From Gnetum montanum (lineage: Eukaryota > Streptophyta > Gnetopsida > Gnetales > Gnetaceae): a DNA stretch of 64,000 nucleotides. Made by a program: the position numbers and the translations under genes. The stretch is taken from the NCBI GenBank assembly GCA_015680685.1, contig MNCI01023402.1, forward strand, positions 67,296 through 131,295, read 5' to 3'. This document shows positions 10,469 to 20,475 of the stretch, in pieces (within the stretch, counting starts at the first letter, position 1; each line of letters starts with the position of its first letter). The notes under the pieces were generated by a model. That model was not told the DNA's origin. It saw only the letters and a program-made list of their open reading frames with translations, and ran no database searches.

Positions 10469-12202
10469 TTATTCATTAGGTCGTATGATTGTTGGAGTGT
10501 TAATTGGTGGCCCTGATGAAGTGACACGAGGTGCCAGGTTCGAGGAGAAGGATGCACCACTGTGTTGGACTTGTGCTGAGTTGGAAAATGTAGTGGCCTT
10601 GGAACTGTGTTGTCCCTTCCTACGATCATATCTAAAGAAGGGATGCCTTTGATGTTGAGGAGGTCTCTCACTGCTATTGGAAATAGTAGCACAAGTAATG
10701 TTCATGGGTTGTTGTTGTGGTGTAGATACTTCAGGAATAGTTGGTGGTGATGTAGAAGGAGGGAAAGGATGAGAATGTTGAAATTTAGGAGAAGTGTGAG
10801 GCACACAAGGCGGTGGTTGTGTTGAGGACATGGGCTAACAGTAGTGAAGAGAATAATAATGTGGTGAGATAGAGTATGTTCACCCAATTGGGGAAACAAG
10901 ATGTTAAACTAGATAAGCATTTGGATTCGGACGATACGAAGGGTGTCCCCAATTTAGGGATGGCTTCCCCCACAACTGGGATTGTTGCCACTATGATCGA
11001 ACACAATATCTCTGTATGAACTTTGGGTGTAACATGCTTCCCCAATGCTCATATAAATGTAACAAGATTGGCAATTGGCCCATGGGGTGATCGTACAAGC
11101 AAATATTGCATTCATACATATGATTGGCAGTTGAGCTCTTGTTTTCCTCATCCCTTCTTTCCAATTGTCTACTGATACTTTGTCCTACTTCTTAGGTTGT
11201 CAAAACTCTATCTCCAATAATATTGATATATTCCCCACACTTTTTATGCATCCATTCCAACATCTTATTGATCTTTGCCTTGATTTCCTCTAATGATTGT
11301 TGTATTTGCAAAGATGATTCTTCCTCCTTAGGATAGGTTGATTTCTCCTTTTTATGATTATGGACCTCTATTAAGTTGAGATTTTGGTTCCATTGATGTT
11401 TTTCAACACTCTCCCATCTAGCCATTTCTCCTTCTTCTTTTGCTACCTACTTAATAAGCTCTTGGAATTGATGGGTTCGTAGTTTGTATAGTTGACCTTG
11501 GCCATACATCCCTAGGGTCTCTCTTGTTTCATCACGAAGCCCATCAATGATAAGGTACATTAGCCTTTCCTCGAAGAACTCATGGCCTAGATAGTGGTTC
11601 AATAGTGCATAATATCTTTCTAAGGCCATGTCCAAGGGTTCATGTTGTGCTTGTTTCCACTCTTGGATTTGTTTCCTCAAGGCCGACACTCTTGCATAGG
11701 TTTGATATCTTTCGTTAAAGAGTTCTATCCTTGTTGGCCAACATCGTATTGAATTTGGTTTTAATGATCTATACCATACTTTTGCTTGGTCAACAAGTGT
11801 CATAGGAAAGAGCTTGAGTTTTTCCCAACTATTATCCACGTTGTTCCATGCACAAGAATCATACAAGGCTTGTAAATGTTGTTGCAGATCTAAGTCATAG
11901 CCTCTTGAGAAATTAGGAAATTTGTTTAAATCGAGCCTGGGTAGGCGGCTCTCTTTACAATTCCTATGGCAGATCTGAACAGCCTCTTGTATTTGCGTTA
12001 GGCTTGTAGTGGCCAGTAGGGGTTCATCATCATCGAGTAAGTTATGCTTTTGTGTGTTGGGATGATGCTACCTTTGTTTATGTCTATAGGAAACCCCCAC
12101 CTCAGATTGCACACTCCAATCTTCATTGTCCTATAATTTGTTGATTCTCCAATGAATTTCCTCACTAGATATGGCATTATCGTAGTCTTGTAGGAGAGGC
12201 AT
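10469..12202 (-). pseudogene. element A gag
   Basis: ATG at 12202 lies about 140 nt downstream of the 5' LTR. The retrotransposon gag domain is clear at 11447-11866: KLKLFPMTLVDQAKVWYRSL, then YYALLNHY and LIIDGLRDETRETLGMYGQG. A heptad-rich segment (11192-11425) and a degenerate zinc knuckle (CNICLYDHPMGQ, final cysteines lost) follow, then a proline/serine-rich tail ending at RPNE. It forms the particle that packages element RNA. Stops at 12130, 11440 and elsewhere show it is decayed. No protease follows. Confidence 0.85.
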
Positions 12203-12325
12203 GGTTGTGAAATTGTGTGTGATTTTGTATGTAAATTTTTGTAATTATTTCTTCCTAAAAGATATATCGTTAATTCCTATACAATGACCTTGTATGATAT
12301 AACTAATCTAGACAACTAGCACCGT

Positions 12326-12342
12326 CCCTGACAATGGTGCCA
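12326..12342 (-). other. element A primer binding site (tRNA-Asp type)
   Basis: Minus TGGCACCATTGTCAGGG, one base from the 5' LTR, matches the complement of the tRNA-Asp 3' end except for three G-to-A changes at former CpG or CpNpG sites. Athila elements use tRNA-Asp. Confidence 0.8.
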
Positions 12343-12343
12343 A

Positions 12344-13165
12344 TGATGAGTGACGAGGTACCCCTACACTCAACCATACGAATACGAGCATTTCAAGCAC
12401 GATCCGGTTCAACTCCGTAGACAGGCTAGTTGTGGTTTCTAGACAGCTACTCGTAGATCGTAGTTTGCTATCTTCCCACCTAGACTAGCATTAGCTTTTT
12501 CATGCATGGTTTAGTCCAAAGTGAGGTGTATGATGTGTTCCTATACTAATGCTACTCCTAGGGCTAATGGAAAATAATATCAACTAAACTAGAAGAGGGA
12601 GAGAGAGAGAGAGAGTCTAAGCTAGTCTAAGTGTGATGAGCATCTGTTCCTTAATCATCCATATACATCTTGGACCTTGTGCACAACTACCACTGGGATT
12701 ACCAAGCGCATGGCCTAAGTACGCTACTGGGTTACCAAGTAGTCACACTTAAATGCTCATGATTAAGTTGTACTCATTCAGCGTTACTAGGAGATAAAGG
12801 TAGAGAGATATTAACTATGAAAGCAGTAAATAACAATAACAATTAAATAATTATGCTAAGTGGATGCTGCAATGATGAAGTAATCTCGATCTTTATTGTC
12901 GGTTATGTACGTGTCCAAGTACGTCACACTTGAATAAGGATGATGTACAATTACAATCATCACACAACAGGCATGCACTGGGAGAAAGGGTTGAGAGGAA
13001 AAACTGATGTACAAAAAACTATGAAAAACTTAAACTTCCTAAAAACTCTAAAAAACTACCTACCAGATCTATCTACCTCTTATTTATAGATGAGGAGACA
13101 GGCTGTGATATCACGTACGTGATATCATGGGTGTGATATCACAGCCAACAATTCATGACTCATCA
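12344..13165 (-). repeat. element A 5' LTR
   Basis: Partner of 4450-5305. U3 palindrome block at about 13104-13143, containing TCACGTACGTGA, is followed on the minus strand by TATTTATA (13081-13090). A GA microsatellite lies at about 12596-12616. The outer end CTCATCA is followed by the CTCTT duplication. Confidence 0.92.
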
Positions 13166-13170
13166 CTCTT
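13166..13170. repeat. target site duplication of element A (right copy)
   Basis: CTCTT, identical to 4445-4449. Confidence 0.9.
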
Positions 13171-13278
13171 CACCAGTTCTTCTTTTTGGGTTATTAATTT
13201 TATTACCTGAGGATTCCTTGTCCATTCACATCATTCAATGTTTTCTCAATTGATTCCTAGTCTTTCTTTACCTGAATG

Positions 13279-13620
13279 AGACATCCTAAACCTTGCATGA
13301 TGTTCCTTCCTTATGCCAAAACTCTTAATTAGATGTCCTAGTCTTAGATAAGACATCATCTCTTGTCCTAAGATGTCTCTGTAGAGATGTCTCCACCTTG
13401 GTAGAGACGTCTCCTTTGCAACTAAGATGTCTCACCTTTTTCAAAGACATCTCTCTTAAGACATCTCAACCTTGCTAGAGATGTCTTCCTACTTCCTAAG
13501 ACATCCCATGTTGCCTTGAGATGTCTCCTCTTCACCAGAGATGTCTCACACCTCCCAAAACATCTCACTTTGCCTCCAAACATTCCTTCCCAGACATCTT
13601 CTATTTTTCAAGATGTCTCT
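13279..13620. repeat. array of decayed AGACGTCT palindromes at about 20-bp spacing
   Basis: About 16 copies of AGATGTCT or its complement AGACATCT, with near matches, lie at 13279, 13331, 13351, 13371, 13385, 13405, 13435, 13445, 13459, 13479, 13499, 13519, 13539, 13559, 13592 and 13611. The copy at 13405 is AGACGTCT, a perfect palindrome; TG and CA versions are what CpG decay on either strand would leave. Many intervals are exactly 20 bp. It follows the element A insertion, in or beside the chromovirus LTR. Confidence 0.8.
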
Positions 13621-14949
13621 CCTGCAAGCACAACTTTGTTATAAACTTGATTTTTGAGAAGTTTCGTCCTCCAATTTGGTCTAGAACTTGATTCTCTTAG
13701 TTTCTAATCTTCCTAAACCTTATCAAATCTTCCATGAATGTTGAATTGACGTTGATCTCCTTTGGGTCTTCAATTGTTTAATAATTCCCTTACTTGGTCA
13801 ATTATTGATTAGCTTAAACCTTGGTTAATTTGTGTCATCTTCTTAGTTTATTAGGATCTTAATTTCACCCTTTTTGACATCTAGGTCTTTGTTATATGCA
13901 CTTCCCCATAACATGATTTTGTTAGTCTTATCTTCTGGATCTTAAGTTTTGTTGTATCTATCTTAGATCAGTGGACATTTCATGGTTTGAGCATTGACCC
14001 TTACATGATTGTTGATTGTTGGTGACTTTGTCTTCCCATCATTGAGGCTCAATCGATTTAGTAAAAGCTTTGATCATGTTTTCTCTTCTTGGATTTTCTT
14101 GACATCTTGGAATATTCTTAAGCTATATGAGACCTCCTGAATGTTAGATTTTTTACCCTTGTAATGTTGAAATTCCCATATGTTTGGCTTGGGTCTCACG
14201 ATGTTATGATTTTCCTTTGACTAGTATCCTTGTAAGGATCCCTTGGATTGTTAGATCTATTTGATGAGATGGATTCATTTGGTTTTGTGTTGTTATTACC
14301 CTCCACTATTAGTTTGGATGCTATGTTTATATGTTTGTTGGTTGTTTGGATGTTGAAACTAGCACCAAGTTTATGTGGATGGTTAAAGATAGGCTCCCTA
14401 GAGATAATTTGATGATTGCCCCCACTAGGATGCATCAGTGTGGCTTTCATTATAGGCCCCATCCTATGTGAGAGGGTTGTTCCATGACTTATTGCCCCTT
14501 TTGGTTTGATCTCTCCAGAATGTTAGAGGTGATGTCTTGGGTGACTCCTCTAGCACTAGTATGCTTACAGAATGTTGTAAGTGATGTCTTAGGTAACACT
14601 TCACATCCCATTTGAAACTAATAATAAATCCAATTGCTTGGTAATTTAATATTTGGTTCAAATATGTTTTGGTTTGGTATTTGGCAAGCTCACATGACAA
14701 CATAACACACATTTAACACTAAGTGTGATGCATGCTAGCCTACTTATTTGTGGTGACAGTTGAAGTGGGCAAATCTTGGTTTTGGTATTAATTGATGATT
14801 GGATGTTTGACTATACATTTGTATGCTTACTTGGATGTTCTTGAGTTAACACACTTTGCAGGTCAACCATGCTCATCCTAACTCCCATGAGAACTACTCA
14901 TTCATCAGTTGGAAATGATCCTAAGATTTTTCACTCAATTTTATACTAA
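13621..14949. other. A/T-rich stretch without recognised gene
   Basis: Possibly the remaining chromovirus LTR or leader between the array and the next LTR copy. The open frames at 14196-14462 and 14464-14712 are short, asparagine/isoleucine-rich and match nothing known to me. Confidence 0.4.
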
Positions 14950-15640
14950 TAACCCATTTTATAGAGTTTTATAAACATCTTTATAGAGTTTCTGATGCTC
15001 ACACTCATATATGTGTTGATGCATGTTATTGGCTTGGTTTATTTTTGGTGTTGCATATGAGGTTTATGTTGATGAGCTTTGAGATGCTTAGGTGCATGGA
15101 TGTTATGATGTTCCTTTTTAAATATTCATATTTTATTTATATGTATTTAGTACCATTTAGCATATGTGAACTAACCCTATTGTTAAGTGTGATAACATTT
15201 CATGAGGATTGGTTGGGAGCATGACATGGCATGCAATCTATGGTTTGTTTATTTATTTTCCTAGAATGTATTTTATGACCTTGTGTATTATGTGGTGTTG
15301 GTAGCTACTTGTTTAATATTTAATTTATTAGTTTTTATTATATTACAAGAGAGTTATTAGGGTATCTAGGGAATAGTGGTTATTTTGGCATCTATTTTAT
15401 TAACAAATTTTAGCATACATGAGAGTTACGTGAGATTAGAGGAAGTTGCCTGTGTGATAGAAAGTGTTAGTGGAAATATTATTTTAATTTGGTATTTGTT
15501 TTGGTAGTTTATTGTCTTCTTTTATTTCATGATTTTAATTAATCTCCATTGAAACTTCCATGGTTCATTCTTTCCACACACTTTGACAATTCAGAAGAGG
15601 TGCTATGGGAGATTAAAGCTAGTGGATTGCAAATCAATTG
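14950..15640 (+). mobile_element. chromovirus LTR fragment
   Basis: Plus-strand homologue of 3088-3790, starting at a degraded ATAACCCATTTTATAG and ending where the parent LTR has GCTAGTGGATTGCA. The rest of the LTR is missing. Confidence 0.75.
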
Positions 15641-16029
15641 TGCTTGGAGATACAAGCAGCCCAAAGATGATGTCATGAATTTACAAAATAATGAACAAGT
15701 ATCAATTGATGGAATTAGTACAATGTAACTTTATTCATCATAAAAAGATTCATAAGCAGCCAAATTAGTAAGACTTATGGTACTTATAATTATGAAGACC
15801 AATTATCATTAAGAAGAAAGCTACGATCTTATAGTTCCATAATATCAATATTACTATTAGTTATGAAAAGTGAATCTCCCTGTAAAAGACTTTGAGACAC
15901 CAACATTGTATCACAAACACAATGAAAAGATTAACCACAAGAAGAATCCAACATGAACAAGTGCAATGTGAATAAATGATGGATAATCAACAAAGAAAAG
16001 CATTGTAATGCTATAGAACATTTCATCAC
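15641..16029. other. A/T-rich, probably intron or 3' part of the RRM gene
   Basis: No gene or repeat recognised. It lies downstream of the RRM2 exons on the minus strand, so missing terminal exons could be here or further left. Confidence 0.3.
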
Positions 16030-16100
16030 CTAGAAATAGGTCCTTAATTTTGCATGCTTTGAAGGCTTATAAAGCCTTTATTGTTTTTGGCCACTAGTTG
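16030..16100 (-). pseudogene. candidate RRM gene exon after RRM2 core
   Basis: Minus CTTAG|CAACTAGTGG acceptor and TCTAG|GTGATG donor bracket 71 bp that reads QLVAKNNKGFISLQSMQN then a TAA. The start phase (0) matches the end of exon 16722-16791, and the LQS near the middle resembles the LQG helix that closes many RRMs. The donor is weak. Confidence 0.35.
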
Positions 16101-16182
16101 CTAAGAATCCCCTTAACAAAGAGAAGAAATGAATGCAAAGCCCAAATACATAGCAATGGTTTAAAAGATCAAGAAGTACTTG

Positions 16183-16425
16183 ATTGTACAATGATACAAA
16201 TAATTAATATAATAAGAAAAACTAGAACAAAACCAAATTAAAACAAGCAAAAAGGAAAACAACATTGCAATCTTGATAAGGTGAAAAATAAAAAATGAAA
16301 AATATTGTACAATGACCCAAGTAATTCATATAATAAGAAAAACTAGTACAAGACAACCAAATTAAAACAAGCGAAAATGAAAACAGTACAATCTTGATAA
16401 GGTGAAAAATAAAAAATGAAAAAGA
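16183..16425. repeat. tandem duplication, 121-bp period
   Basis: Two copies of an A-rich unit starting ATTGTACAATGA (16183 and 16304) and both ending AGGTGAAAAATAAAAAATGA. The open frame on the minus strand here is a by-product of the A-rich repeat. Confidence 0.85.
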
Positions 16426-16721
16426 ATAGTACATAGCAGGATATTAATAACAAACAAAATGAAAAAACAAAAAAAGTAGTACAAAGTAGGATATTAATAT
16501 TACAAAATAAGATATACCCAAATAAAATACAAAATTACACAACAAACTAAAACAACTTGGATGCTTCAAATGAAATACTAACAAATATTAGGCAATTAGT
16601 GACACCATAGTTTAACAAGAATGTGATATTGCAAGAAAAGTTTAGCGATACTTTCAAAAAAATTACCCTATGATTACACTTGGAAAAAACTTCATAATCA
16701 ATTTAGAAAATAGGTTTTTAC

Positions 16722-16791
16722 CTCAAACTCTATAAATGCAACAGGCCCACCACCTTTATTCTACATCATCAAACTTTTAAAACCTTTCAAC
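16722..16791 (-). pseudogene. RRM gene exon: RRM2 RNP1 strand
   Basis: Starts after acceptor TATAAG and ends GAG|GTAAAAACC. Reads LKGFKSLMM, a TAG, then NKGGGPVAFIEFE; the last part is the RNP1 strand of an RRM (PVAFIEF). The first base completes the arginine codon begun in the previous exon (AG|G). The TAG sits where a glutamine (CAG) is likely. Confidence 0.85.
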
Positions 16792-16913
16792 CTTATACAT
16801 AAGTAGGAAAAATAAGTAAAAGCTAATATTGAGTGAAAACTATAAGAAAATAAGATTTTTACACCATGGAACTAACACGCTTTGATCACACAGAGAGTAA
16901 ACATTGATTTTAC
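16792..16913 (-). other. RRM gene short intron (122 bp)
   Basis: GTAAAATCA at the donor, TATGTATAAG at the acceptor, A/T-rich, phase 2. Length is ordinary for plants, in contrast to the 27-kb intron upstream. Confidence 0.8.
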
Positions 16914-16994
16914 CTTGAAAACACTTAGATCATTTCTTGTTCAGCCCATGTTGGACCAAGATTTTGTACAAAAAGAGTGGAACATGGAGTATTC
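16914..16994 (-). pseudogene. RRM gene exon: RRM2 RNP2 strand
   Basis: Acceptor TTAGGTAG|GAATACTCC, donor TCAAG|GTAAAATC. Reads NTPCSTLFVQNLGPTWAEQE then MI, a TAA and VFSR. TLFVQNLG is an RNP2 strand, and the acidic helix follows as expected. The TAA replaces a likely CAA glutamine. Starts in phase 2, so at least one linker exon lies between it and exon 46712-46793. Confidence 0.88.
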
Positions 16995-17204
16995 CTACCT
17001 AATTCATACTACGGCCTTGTAACCATGCATTTATATAATTGATTCCACCCATAAATGTTTCAGCAATCATAAACATGACTATTGAAAAATAATAAAGTCA
17101 TTGCATACTATATCAAAAGATAAGGAAAGTTCTACCAAACTACTATTAGTCCTACAATCATTTGTGGCATCCAATGTTGACTTATTAAAAGGCATTAGGC
17201 TCAA

Positions 17205-17580
17205 CACATACTTGTGGCAGAGATGTGAATGCTAAGGTGGATGTTGGGTACGACTAAGAAAGATTGAATAAACTCCTCTCATATTAGATGAAGTTTGGGA
17301 GTGGCAATTATAGATGAGAAGAGTAAGGAAAGTCATCTTAGATGATTTGGCCATGTCCTAAAATGGCTAGGGAATGCAACTATCAAAAAAGGTCATTTTA
17401 TAGAAGTCAAGAGAAAATAACAACAGGTAGACCTAAACATACATGATTTTCTAGCATAAGGAAAAACACCCTAAATTTGAACATTCATGTTTATTTAGCT
17501 CTTAATACAAGTGAAAGGTAAAACAAATTCATAGTATTGACCCTATATAGTTAGAATAAGGCTAGGACGATGATGATGTA
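17205..17580 (+). mobile_element. RTE-type LINE, 3' end
   Basis: Broken translation contains MLRWMLG, then a RHLR-like segment followed by FGHVL, the conserved C-terminal end of plant RTE-clade reverse transcriptases, then a tail close to TAGTTAGAATAAGGCTAG and a short GATGATGATG run. 5' truncated, as usual for LINEs. Lies within an RRM gene intron. Confidence 0.8.
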
Positions 17581-17770
17581 ATGAGGTGTTAGCTTAGTGG
17601 TAAGAGTCTTGGTCTAGAAAGCCTAGGCCACAGGTTTGATACTAATTGGCATCGTTGAGTTATGGATTTTTTATTAAGAAAAACAATCCCTAAAAGGAAT
17701 TCTAAAACTACTATAGATCCAAGAGGGTCTTAGTGGATGTAATTAAAAATTTAGTTTCAATTTCAATATA
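17581..17770 (+). mobile_element. tRNA-derived SINE
   Basis: A-box-like TTAGCTTAGTGGTAAGAG (17589-17606) and B-box-like CAGGTTTGATACT (17631-17643) have tRNA-like spacing, but no cloverleaf or CCA end follows; the body runs on to an A/T-rich tail. It abuts the LINE tail exactly, so it may have used the LINE end as a target. Confidence 0.6.
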
Positions 17771-18644
17771 TCAAAAGGCATTATCTTTTTTTTTATTGTA
17801 CATCAAATCTTATTTTATTAATATAATCTCTTCTTCAAAAAATTAAATAATATCAAAAGGTATTATGTTGATGAAACCTTATCATGACACATTGGAGCAA
17901 CATTAGCATTGGAAATAAAACCATAGCTAATCGAGATCATGAGAGTGGATTGGATCTTATTATTTTCCACATGTAGTTGGGTGGAGATGATGAAATGCAA
18001 AGACCTTTAGATAAATAAACTAGAAGTTGTCACTAGTAAGGTATGCGCTAATGGTCTATCCCTACCAGGAAAATCAAATTCATGGTCTTCCATTTAATGG
18101 TAAGAATATTTAGAACCCACCAATGTCACCTACATCATGAAAGCCAAAAATCATGAAAATAAATTGAAATAGTTGAATTCAATGCACTTGTTTACATGGT
18201 GATCCAATCCATCATATCATCAGAAGATAGCTCAAGGACTTTTTATTATGCAAATAGATATGATCTCAAAATGCATTGACAGAAGTCAAGCTGTAATGCC
18301 ATCATATGGCATCTATCACATTCCCACAAAAATGACTATAATGGATGCAAGCATTTTTGGTAAAAATATCTCAAATCAACATAATTATAATCTCCATGTC
18401 ATTAAGCAAGTTTCAATTCTGAATTACACATTTATGTTACATTTTTGACATTCACACATAATTATACAGTACTATATCATAAGGCAAGAGTCACAATGAA
18501 AATTAAGATACTATTCTTAATCTATGTTTTAGAGCTTCTACCACTTGCACCAAAATAAGCTCCTTATCTTTTCTCAATTTGAAAACTTAACCTTCATTAA
18601 ATTGTTTGGGAATCTAAAAAGGATAAAAGAAAACCATTTGAAGT
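17771..18644. other. intronic A/T-rich stretch
   Basis: No domain or repeat recognised. The plus frame at 18248-18448 has no family resemblance. Confidence 0.4.
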
Positions 18645-18800
18645 GCTAGTAATGTGCTTGGTTCTCAAGTTGAGAGACACGGGTTTGAGCCTAAGTGTAG
18701 CCACTCAAAAAGAGGCTATACTTTTGCTTATCCACCAACGTTCCTAGGACCTACCTTGGCAGGATGAGCATTGAACTACTAGATGATGACAACTAAATCT
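18645..18800 (+). mobile_element. possible SINE remnant
   Basis: AATGTGCTTGGTTCTC then GACACGGGTTTGAGCCT about 30 bp later resemble degraded A and B boxes, followed by a non-coding body. Weak evidence. Confidence 0.25.
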
Positions 18801-19539
18801 GAAAATGATAGTTATAGGAAACATAAATATAATAAACATTTGAATTACTTGTTACAGAAAAAAATTTGACCATTAATAGAAAAACTTCCATCTCATTATC
18901 CTTGCAGGAAGAGCCTAAAGACTAACATCTTGACGTTAAATTCATGTGAACCCTAAAAATTTATTTTTAAAAACATTTCATGAGCTTTTCAATTAATTAA
19001 TCCTGAATCAAATAGATGTTTTGATCCATCAATATCTACACAATCAGACCAGAAAAAACCAATTCAAGGTTGTTCAACCTCAATAGTGCAAAACAATTGT
19101 GTATTTACAATCCCATATTTCAACTAGTGGTTTCCTCTTGAAAATGTTGTGAAACTGAGGCTATATCTCTACTTAAAAATTATTGTTAGAAAAACACAAT
19201 CAAATACATAAGCAATGAGATATCTTCAAATGAAAAAGTGACAAAGCTTAAATATGCTAGCAACCATCTCCTAAAAATTCAGGGGTTGGATTTTTAACCC
19301 AAAAAAAGGTTGACTAAGGTATTAAATAAAGGTGGAAAAGAGAATAATAAAACTTTTAAGAATCTACTGTAACAAAAGATATCATGCCATCTGCTCTTTT
19401 ACATTTAAATAAGTACTTACCCCTAAGATTGACTCTCTTCTGGCATTTTAACACTATCTCTTGCCCTTATAAGTTTTCAAATGTACATAGATGTTAGGAA
19501 GAGGAACATGCAATATAATAATTCAAGCATGTAATTGAC
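18801..19539. other. intronic A/T-rich stretch
   Basis: Nothing recognised. Confidence 0.4.
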
Positions 19540-19624
19540 AAATTTAGCATCACTTCCTACTCTACCAGACATTGCAGAATATCCCCACAGTTTATCTCAA
19601 TATTGCCATAATTATCCTGACAAC
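19540..19624 (-). pseudogene. candidate RRM gene linker exon
   Basis: Minus ATGCAG|GTTGTC acceptor. Completing the phase-1 codon left by exon 46712-46793 gives an open GCQDNYGNIEIN, after which a neighbouring frame gives GYSAMSGRVGSD, consistent with a glycine/serine-rich linker broken by a small indel. The 3' border is not defined. Confidence 0.3.
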
Positions 19625-20197
19625 CTGCATTTTTTGAATAGGCACTGAAAAGATCCTAATAAGCTCTAATAAATAATTCTTGTTAAACTTCAAATGTTAT
19701 TTTTAAATTAAAAAATTGTTTCCTTGTTCAAAGATAAGTTTCTAATAAATAAATCAAGTTGAATACTTGAAACCAATGTGTGTGAAGTCTAACACATTCA
19801 TGTATTCAATATTTTAACCAACTTAGCTTTTTCATTTTGAAATAATGTGTTACAATCTATAAAATCCAGTCCATTTATTTATTCTATGATTTATACTTTT
19901 GATAGCCTAGCAGCTCCATGACTAGAACTTTGGCTACCACTCCTGCTGCACTTGCCCTATCAAACCAACTACTGTGAGATGCCATCAAAAACAAGCATGC
20001 AGCCTAAGCTTTTCCAAAGATTCAAGGTGGCAAACACACAAACCAAACTTATCCCTTTCTACTTCACCCAATCTCTAATTTTAGTGTAGAATGATTCTAG
20101 AAGTTCATTCCTAGAATTTCTCCATTTATATTTTTCAAATTTAGTGTGATTTATTTCTTGTTTTATTCTATCCTTTCCTTTAGGCATTTGGTTGCCT

Positions 20198-20266
20198 AAT
20201 TAGTTGTCAGATTTGTTGTTAATTAGTTGTTAGATTTGTTGTCAATTAGTTGTCAGATTTGCTAGC
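20198..20266 (+). repeat. 3 x 23-bp tandem repeat in copia U3
   Basis: Three copies of AATTAGTTGTCAGATTTG plus 5 bp at 20198, 20221 and 20244, just upstream of a TATATAATT (about 20272) TATA box. Typical position for repeated U3 enhancer units. Confidence 0.8.
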
Positions 20267-20342
20267 AATCCTATATAATTATTGTTATTTTTCATTCTGT
20301 GAATAAGAGAAGAACCATTCATTCTCTCTCAAAATCAATATT
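20267..20342 (+). repeat. copia 5' LTR, promoter and 3' part
   Basis: TATATAATT box and AAGAGAAGAACCATTCATTC precede the tRNA-Met primer site. The left LTR end could not be fixed; it lies somewhere between about 20050 and 20190. The CCATTCATTCTCTCT end recurs at 31599. Confidence 0.65.
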
Positions 20343-20344
20343 TA

Positions 20345-20356
20345 TGGTATCAGAGC
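20345..20356 (+). other. copia primer binding site (initiator tRNA-Met)
   Basis: TGGTATCAGAGC, the standard plant copia PBS. Confidence 0.92.
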
Positions 20357-20475
20357 TTTAGGTTTAATGCCCAGGGACAATTTTTTTCAATGGGTTCCTA
20401 TTCAAAAGCTTTTCTTAGATCCTACCATCGTGTTTTCACCTACACCATTCCAACCTCTATCACCATTCTCTGTCC

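Larger units (their letters stand above)
4450..13165 (-). mobile_element. element A: complete pol-less Athila-like retrotransposon with extra ORF2
   Basis: An 8.7-kb element on the minus strand with two LTRs (856 and 822 bp, ends TGATGAG/CTCATCA), a tRNA-Asp-type PBS, gag, a long spacer, an internal promoter-like block, ORF2, a PPT and perfect 5-bp target duplications. No protease, RT, RNase H or integrase motif is visible between gag and ORF2, so it must be non-autonomous. F in this window shows the pol that such elements would borrow. It lies inside a chromovirus LTR. Confidence 0.9.

Noticed and set aside
16222-16434. Membrane protein ORF (Phe/Ser-rich, minus strand)
   Set aside because: Created by the A-rich 121-bp tandem duplication.
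17589-17643. tRNA gene
   Set aside because: A and B boxes present but no acceptor stem or cloverleaf; better explained as a SINE.
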